Origin: a virus | Direction: 5' to 3' (one strand) | Length of the DNA: 38,254 nt | IMG/VR virus record: IMGVR_UViG_3300017708_000698 | Span: 1 to 38,254 of that record | In this document: positions 34,902-38,254 of the stretch, one piece after another | Layout: every line of letters starts with the position of its first letter | Numbering within the stretch: position 1 is the first letter of the stretch | Program-made: the position numbers and the translations under genes | The notes under the pieces: generated by a model | Seen by the model: only the letters and a program-made list of their open reading frames with translations | The model's database searches: none | What the model was told of the DNA's origin: nothing

Positions 34902-37283
34902 TTAGACACCCCCGAATGAAACCTTGACCACTTTAACTACTCTATCGGAATAGCCGTATGTCTTAGATATTCTCTCCCAATCGCCTTTAGTGTTTAATAT
35001 TGTACTAACATCCATAGATGTAATGTCTAGCATTTTCGCTAAGTAAAGAATGTCTGTAATAGAATCTACGCTTAAATTATTAGAAGGTAAATGCTTGATG
35101 ATTTCATCATCTCTTCGAGCATCTTCTATTTGTAATATTTCTACCGCTTTGATTAGTCTGTCTTTTGCTGCACTAGGATTGTCGCTGCTTTTTGCATATT
35201 GAGTAATAAAACGCTGATAAGGGTCACCAACGTTTTGTTGAAATTGTTGCATTCTATCGGGTGTTATGCTTCTCTCAGGTAAACCCGACTGACTCATTAC
35301 ATCTGCTACTTGACTTCGAGGTGCACTAGCAAATTGTAATCTTTGCATTTGTTGCGGCGTTAGATTCAAAGATTGAGGTTGTGTTATTCTTTGTCCTCTT
35401 TCTCTTGTCATTTGTTGAGGGTAAAATCCCCTATCTTGCATTGGTGGTGGTTGAGGCTGTGGCTGTGGTGGTGGCGCACCACTAGTTGCAGCCGGAGGTG
35501 CACCGCCGGAAACTGGAACAGGTGCACCGGATATACCTTTTTCGTTACCCGCTCTAGGTTTTAACGTACTTTCTTCGGGTTGCATAGACGCACCAACTGG
35601 TGTCATAGACGATGCCATGTCTGAATATCTAATATGTTCAGGTACACCTAATTGCCCTCTATCTTCATGTGTACCTCCCTGAATTATATTATCTACAATC
35701 GGTTGTAGTTGTTGTAATTCTTCTTGTGGGGGTATTTCTTTTCTTTCATGCCCTCCCGCTATGGTGTGAGTATGGAACAAATGGTCTAACATCATTTTTA
35801 CATTAGGTGCAGCCGCTCTTGTTTCAGGTGTATCGTACAATCTAATATTCGCTGCTTGTAAATCCTCAGGCGATAAATCATCTTCCGTGTGATTGATTCC
35901 CTGAGATGCTGCGAGTACAACGTTGCTCCATGCATCTTTTGCTCTATTATGATGACCAATTTTTCCATTCAACTGATGTTCTACACCAATCCTATCGCTA
36001 TGACTCATAAAATGGTCAAGCCCTTTTCCTTCTTCTGCTGTATCTCCATATCTTTGCCCATATAGATGATTCATTCTACCAACAGTAGAGCCGCCTTGTT
36101 TTATATTTCCATCAGCATCAAAAGTCGGTCTTCTATTTTCACCGTAAACTGCTTGAAATGCTGGAAACTGAGATAAGTAGTTGGCCGCTTCTATTTGTCC
36201 TTCACGTGTTTGTAATAATGCTTTTAGCGGTTTACCATTTATTTTACCCGGTATATTTGCTAAATGTTTCATAGCAGCCGCGCTATCAACTACTAAATTA
36301 CTCATAGCAGCATCTCTGTCTACGCCACTTGCTTGAGCCATGTGATGTAGAAAACTATCAACTGTTTTTTGTCTTATTTGTCTTCTTGCATTAGGGGCAG
36401 CATCACTTTGAGGAATATAGTAAACGTTAGGATAATGATGGGCTACCCCCCAAGATGAAATATTTTGAAAGGCTCTATTATCAGGCATTCTCCCGCCCCA
36501 CTTTGCCGCTTGATTACCGTGTATTCTACCATCTTGCATTTTACCGGAATCAACTGCTTGTGCTCCGAATTGCATTCCACCTTCTCCATCAGGAACTAAA
36601 TGTAATCTATGTGGTTTTACATAAGGTTTCTTTACCCAACTATGTTTTTGCGGATTAGGGTGTCCCAGTTGTGCCATAACTTCTCCAAGTTGATTATTGA
36701 AAGGTACAGCATAAGATTCTAGATATGTGCCGAATCTATGTTTATCACCGTGACTGTTTGTATAATTTGTAATTAAATTACCATCTTGAGTATAATTACT
36801 TCTCACTCTATGGTCTTGCTCTTGTAATGGTGCTAAATGCATTTTTCTCCAAGCAACACTATCTACATTAGGTAAATGATTATCTTCTTTATGGTCTTGA
36901 TTATGCATATCTATGGCCTTTTGGATTACATCTTTCGCTGGCGCTTTTATCCCATGTTCTAACAAAGAGTCCCCAACTGCACGTATTATTCCGTCAATAC
37001 CATGCATGTGTTCTCCGCCGGATTCATCAGCGTATATTTTCTCTCCATGCATACCTATTTTCCAATCGCCCGGATATACATGACCTACGCCCGGAATACC
37101 TGATTCGTTTTCTCCATGAGCGCCAGTGTGAGCAAACGCTGGAATATCCATTCCATTGGGGTCAGAATTATGGGCTTCGGGAGGTGGATACCTTAGGTTT
37201 TGTAATTGACCAGCAAATAAATTATAATTACCATCGCCCTTTCTAAGTAAAAGAGATTTCATAATTATAGTAGATTTAATCAT
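34902..37283 (-). CDS. His/Asn-rich 793-residue protein, possible internal virion protein
   Basis: Starts at ATG 37283, overlapping the previous stop as ATGA (GGCGGT upstream); an internal ATG at 37262 lacks a binding site. Residues 1-130 contain a dense His/Gly/Asp region (AFAHTGAHGENESGIPGVGH; GEHMHGIDGIIRAV). The middle is hydrophilic with helices (SFLHHMAQASGVDRDAAMSN). About 600-650 is a Pro/Gln/Ala low-complexity linker. The C-terminus is helical and more compact (RLIKAVEILQIEDARRDDE; DILYLAKMLDITSMDVS). Composition resembles the first 1390 residues of the 1776-residue protein. There is no signal peptide or enzyme motif. An internal head protein ejected with DNA is a reasonable idea but unproven. 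Confidence 0.82.
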   Translation of the reverse strand: MIKSTIIMKSLLLRKGDGNYNLFAGQLQNLRYPPPEAHNSDPNGMDIPAFAHTGAHGENESGIPGVGHVYPGDWKIGMHGEKIYADESGGEHMHGIDGIIRAVGDSLLEHGIKAPAKDVIQKAIDMHNQDHKEDNHLPNVDSVAWRKMHLAPLQEQDHRVRSNYTQDGNLITNYTNSHGDKHRFGTYLESYAVPFNNQLGEVMAQLGHPNPQKHSWVKKPYVKPHRLHLVPDGEGGMQFGAQAVDSGKMQDGRIHGNQAAKWGGRMPDNRAFQNISSWGVAHHYPNVYYIPQSDAAPNARRQIRQKTVDSFLHHMAQASGVDRDAAMSNLVVDSAAAMKHLANIPGKINGKPLKALLQTREGQIEAANYLSQFPAFQAVYGENRRPTFDADGNIKQGGSTVGRMNHLYGQRYGDTAEEGKGLDHFMSHSDRIGVEHQLNGKIGHHNRAKDAWSNVVLAASQGINHTEDDLSPEDLQAANIRLYDTPETRAAAPNVKMMLDHLFHTHTIAGGHERKEIPPQEELQQLQPIVDNIIQGGTHEDRGQLGVPEHIRYSDMASSMTPVGASMQPEESTLKPRAGNEKGISGAPVPVSGGAPPAATSGAPPPQPQPQPPPMQDRGFYPQQMTRERGQRITQPQSLNLTPQQMQRLQFASAPRSQVADVMSQSGLPERSITPDRMQQFQQNVGDPYQRFITQYAKSSDNPSAAKDRLIKAVEILQIEDARRDDEIIKHLPSNNLSVDSITDILYLAKMLDITSMDVSTILNTKGDWERISKTYGYSDRVVKVVKVSFGGV

Positions 37284-38254
37284 GGAGTTCTACCGCCTCG
37301 ACTTGTTAAGTGGTCTAGAGGGTTGATTCCAAAAGTACGAGGGTCATTAGTTGCATCTTCGGTTGCACCTTCCGGCCTAGTAGTTTCTTTAGTAGGCGCA
37401 TTATTATGCGCTGGTAAATTACTAGCAGAGCCTACGTTTTTTTCACCCTTACCTTTTTTCTTAGTCTCTTTACGTTTTAGCGCTCTTCGAGCCTCGTTTA
37501 CTAACTGTCTAAGTTCAGCAGTGTCATAGTATGATAGTCCCCGCTTTTGTAATTCGCTACCTTTTCCGACTTCACTAGTCATTACAGGCGCACCTTGTAT
37601 CGAAGAACTAGGTAATCTAGGTCTGTAAGTTGGACTTTGACCGGACATACCTTGAACACCAACGCCCATTCTTGGTTGTGACATTACAGGTGGACTAGGT
37701 ATACTAGGTGAAGGTAATGTAGCCCTGCGCGGTGAAGATGGGGGCATTAGTGGTGGTGGTCTAATAGACCTAAGTGCAGGTCTTCTCATTTGTTGCGCTT
37801 GTCCGGGTAGTAAACTTTGTAATGTACCACCGCCAGTCAAACCTGCTTTGTAAGAACGTGCACCGAATCTTGATGGTGTAGATGAGACTGTTCGTATGTT
37901 ACCTAAACGCTTTCGTGCCTCAGATTGACCGAGGTATTGTCTGTATCTTTGTACATCTTTAGACATAGGTTGTTTAGTTTTTACACCCCTGTGAGACATT
38001 TCAACAGCAAGATGCGCTCTACTTAATCCAGTTTTCTTCCCACCAGCAATACCACGCATTCTCGCTTTTGCTCTTCTAGATGTAGCGCTGCCCGGTGTCA
38101 TTCCACCCGGTGGTCTCTTGAACTCACCAGTTGAAGGTCGCCATCTTTTCTGCTTTTCTTTATGTGCTTTTCTTGCTTTTGCCCCTTTCCCTCTTTTCGG
38201 CTTTTTACCAACAAAGCCCTGTCTCTCGTTTTTGAGTAATTGGAATGCTATTTC
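37280..38254 (-). CDS. Basic, Pro/Ser-rich protein, 5' end outside window
   Basis: The reading frame has no stop from 38254 to the TGA at 37280, so at least 324 residues are present and the start lies outside. An ATG at 38101 is in frame, but the upstream part reads as protein (EIAFQLLKNERQGFVGKKPK, then a Lys/Arg-rich stretch), so I treat it as part of the gene. The N-terminal 100 residues are very basic (RRAKARMRGIAGGKK). The middle is Pro/Ser/Arg-rich and disordered (RSIRPPPLMPPSSPRRA). Near the end a helix (DTAELRQLVNEARRALKRKE) precedes a Lys-rich and acidic tail. It could bind DNA inside the head. No family is recognised. Confidence 0.8.
   Translation of the reverse strand, partial: EIAFQLLKNERQGFVGKKPKRGKGAKARKAHKEKQKRWRPSTGEFKRPPGGMTPGSATSRRAKARMRGIAGGKKTGLSRAHLAVEMSHRGVKTKQPMSKDVQRYRQYLGQSEARKRLGNIRTVSSTPSRFGARSYKAGLTGGGTLQSLLPGQAQQMRRPALRSIRPPPLMPPSSPRRATLPSPSIPSPPVMSQPRMGVGVQGMSGQSPTYRPRLPSSSIQGAPVMTSEVGKGSELQKRGLSYYDTAELRQLVNEARRALKRKETKKKGKGEKNVGSASNLPAHNNAPTKETTRPEGATEDATNDPRTFGINPLDHLTSRGGRTP

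Noticed and set aside
35441-35500. Gln/Pro-coding tandem repeat (GGCTGTGGCTGTGG-type) in the 793-residue gene
   Set aside because: Ordinary low-complexity linker coding sequence, in frame, not a separate repeat element.
1-38254. tRNA genes, CRISPR arrays, insertion sequences, integrase or attachment sites
   Set aside because: None seen; no spaced repeats, transposase-like frames or tRNA-like cloverleaf sequence were noticed, though a computed search was not possible.

Overview
The window is the late (structural) half of a tailed double-stranded DNA virus genome, or of an integrated copy. All supportable genes lie on the minus strand and are read from base 38254 towards base 1. They are packed with stop/start overlaps or gaps of at most about 50 bases, and nearly all have purine-rich ribosome binding sites (GGAGG, GAGGTGA, GGTGA). 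There is no tRNA, rRNA, CRISPR array, insertion sequence or gene-free stretch above 300 bases. The genome is AT-rich. The many CxxC zinc sites, the LAGLIDADG domain, the ligase-like domain and the HeH/SAP domains suggest a virus of a planktonic archaeon (the magrovirus-like group proposed for marine Euryarchaeota is my leading guess). This is inference; a marine bacteriophage cannot be excluded from this window alone.

Layout in transcription order. (1) 38254-34302: a basic Pro/Ser-rich protein cut by the window edge, a 793-residue His/Asn-rich protein and a Gly-rich 199-residue protein. (2) 34300-29856, packaging: large terminase, a possible 25-residue micro-protein, a protein with a C-terminal single-motif LAGLIDADG endonuclease fold, and a portal protein carrying two zinc knuckles. 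(3) 29830-28447: four small proteins, one scaffold-like, one Cys-rich and one a 48-residue zinc-site protein. (4) 28435-23105: a 1776-residue protein containing a degenerate ATP-dependent DNA-ligase nucleotidyltransferase domain. (5) 23059-20475, capsid: prohead protease fused to a scaffold, then the HK97-type major capsid protein. (6) 20437-18371: small beta-rich candidate decoration proteins, a HeH/LEM-domain protein, a zinc-ribbon protein and one unrecognised protein. (7) 18371-15795, neck: a 602-residue candidate adaptor, a small helical protein and a tail-terminator-like protein. (8) 15780-1, tail: a very large tail tube protein, a SAP-domain protein, tail assembly chaperones G and G-T joined by a -1 frameshift, a short tape measure protein, a 374-residue tail protein, and a giant LamG-type adhesin that fills the last 10.2 kb and runs off the window.

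How they work together: terminase and portal pump DNA into a shell assembled from the major capsid protein on the protease-linked scaffold. The neck proteins join the head to a tail whose length is set by the tape measure protein with its chaperones, and the giant LamG protein is the likely host-binding tip or fibre. The least ordinary features are the ligase-like domain inside a virion-sized protein, the LAGLIDADG protein between terminase and portal, the zinc knuckles in the portal, a MSWD(D/E)(I/V)H C-terminal motif shared by the scaffold and a second small protein, and the G/G-T frameshift.
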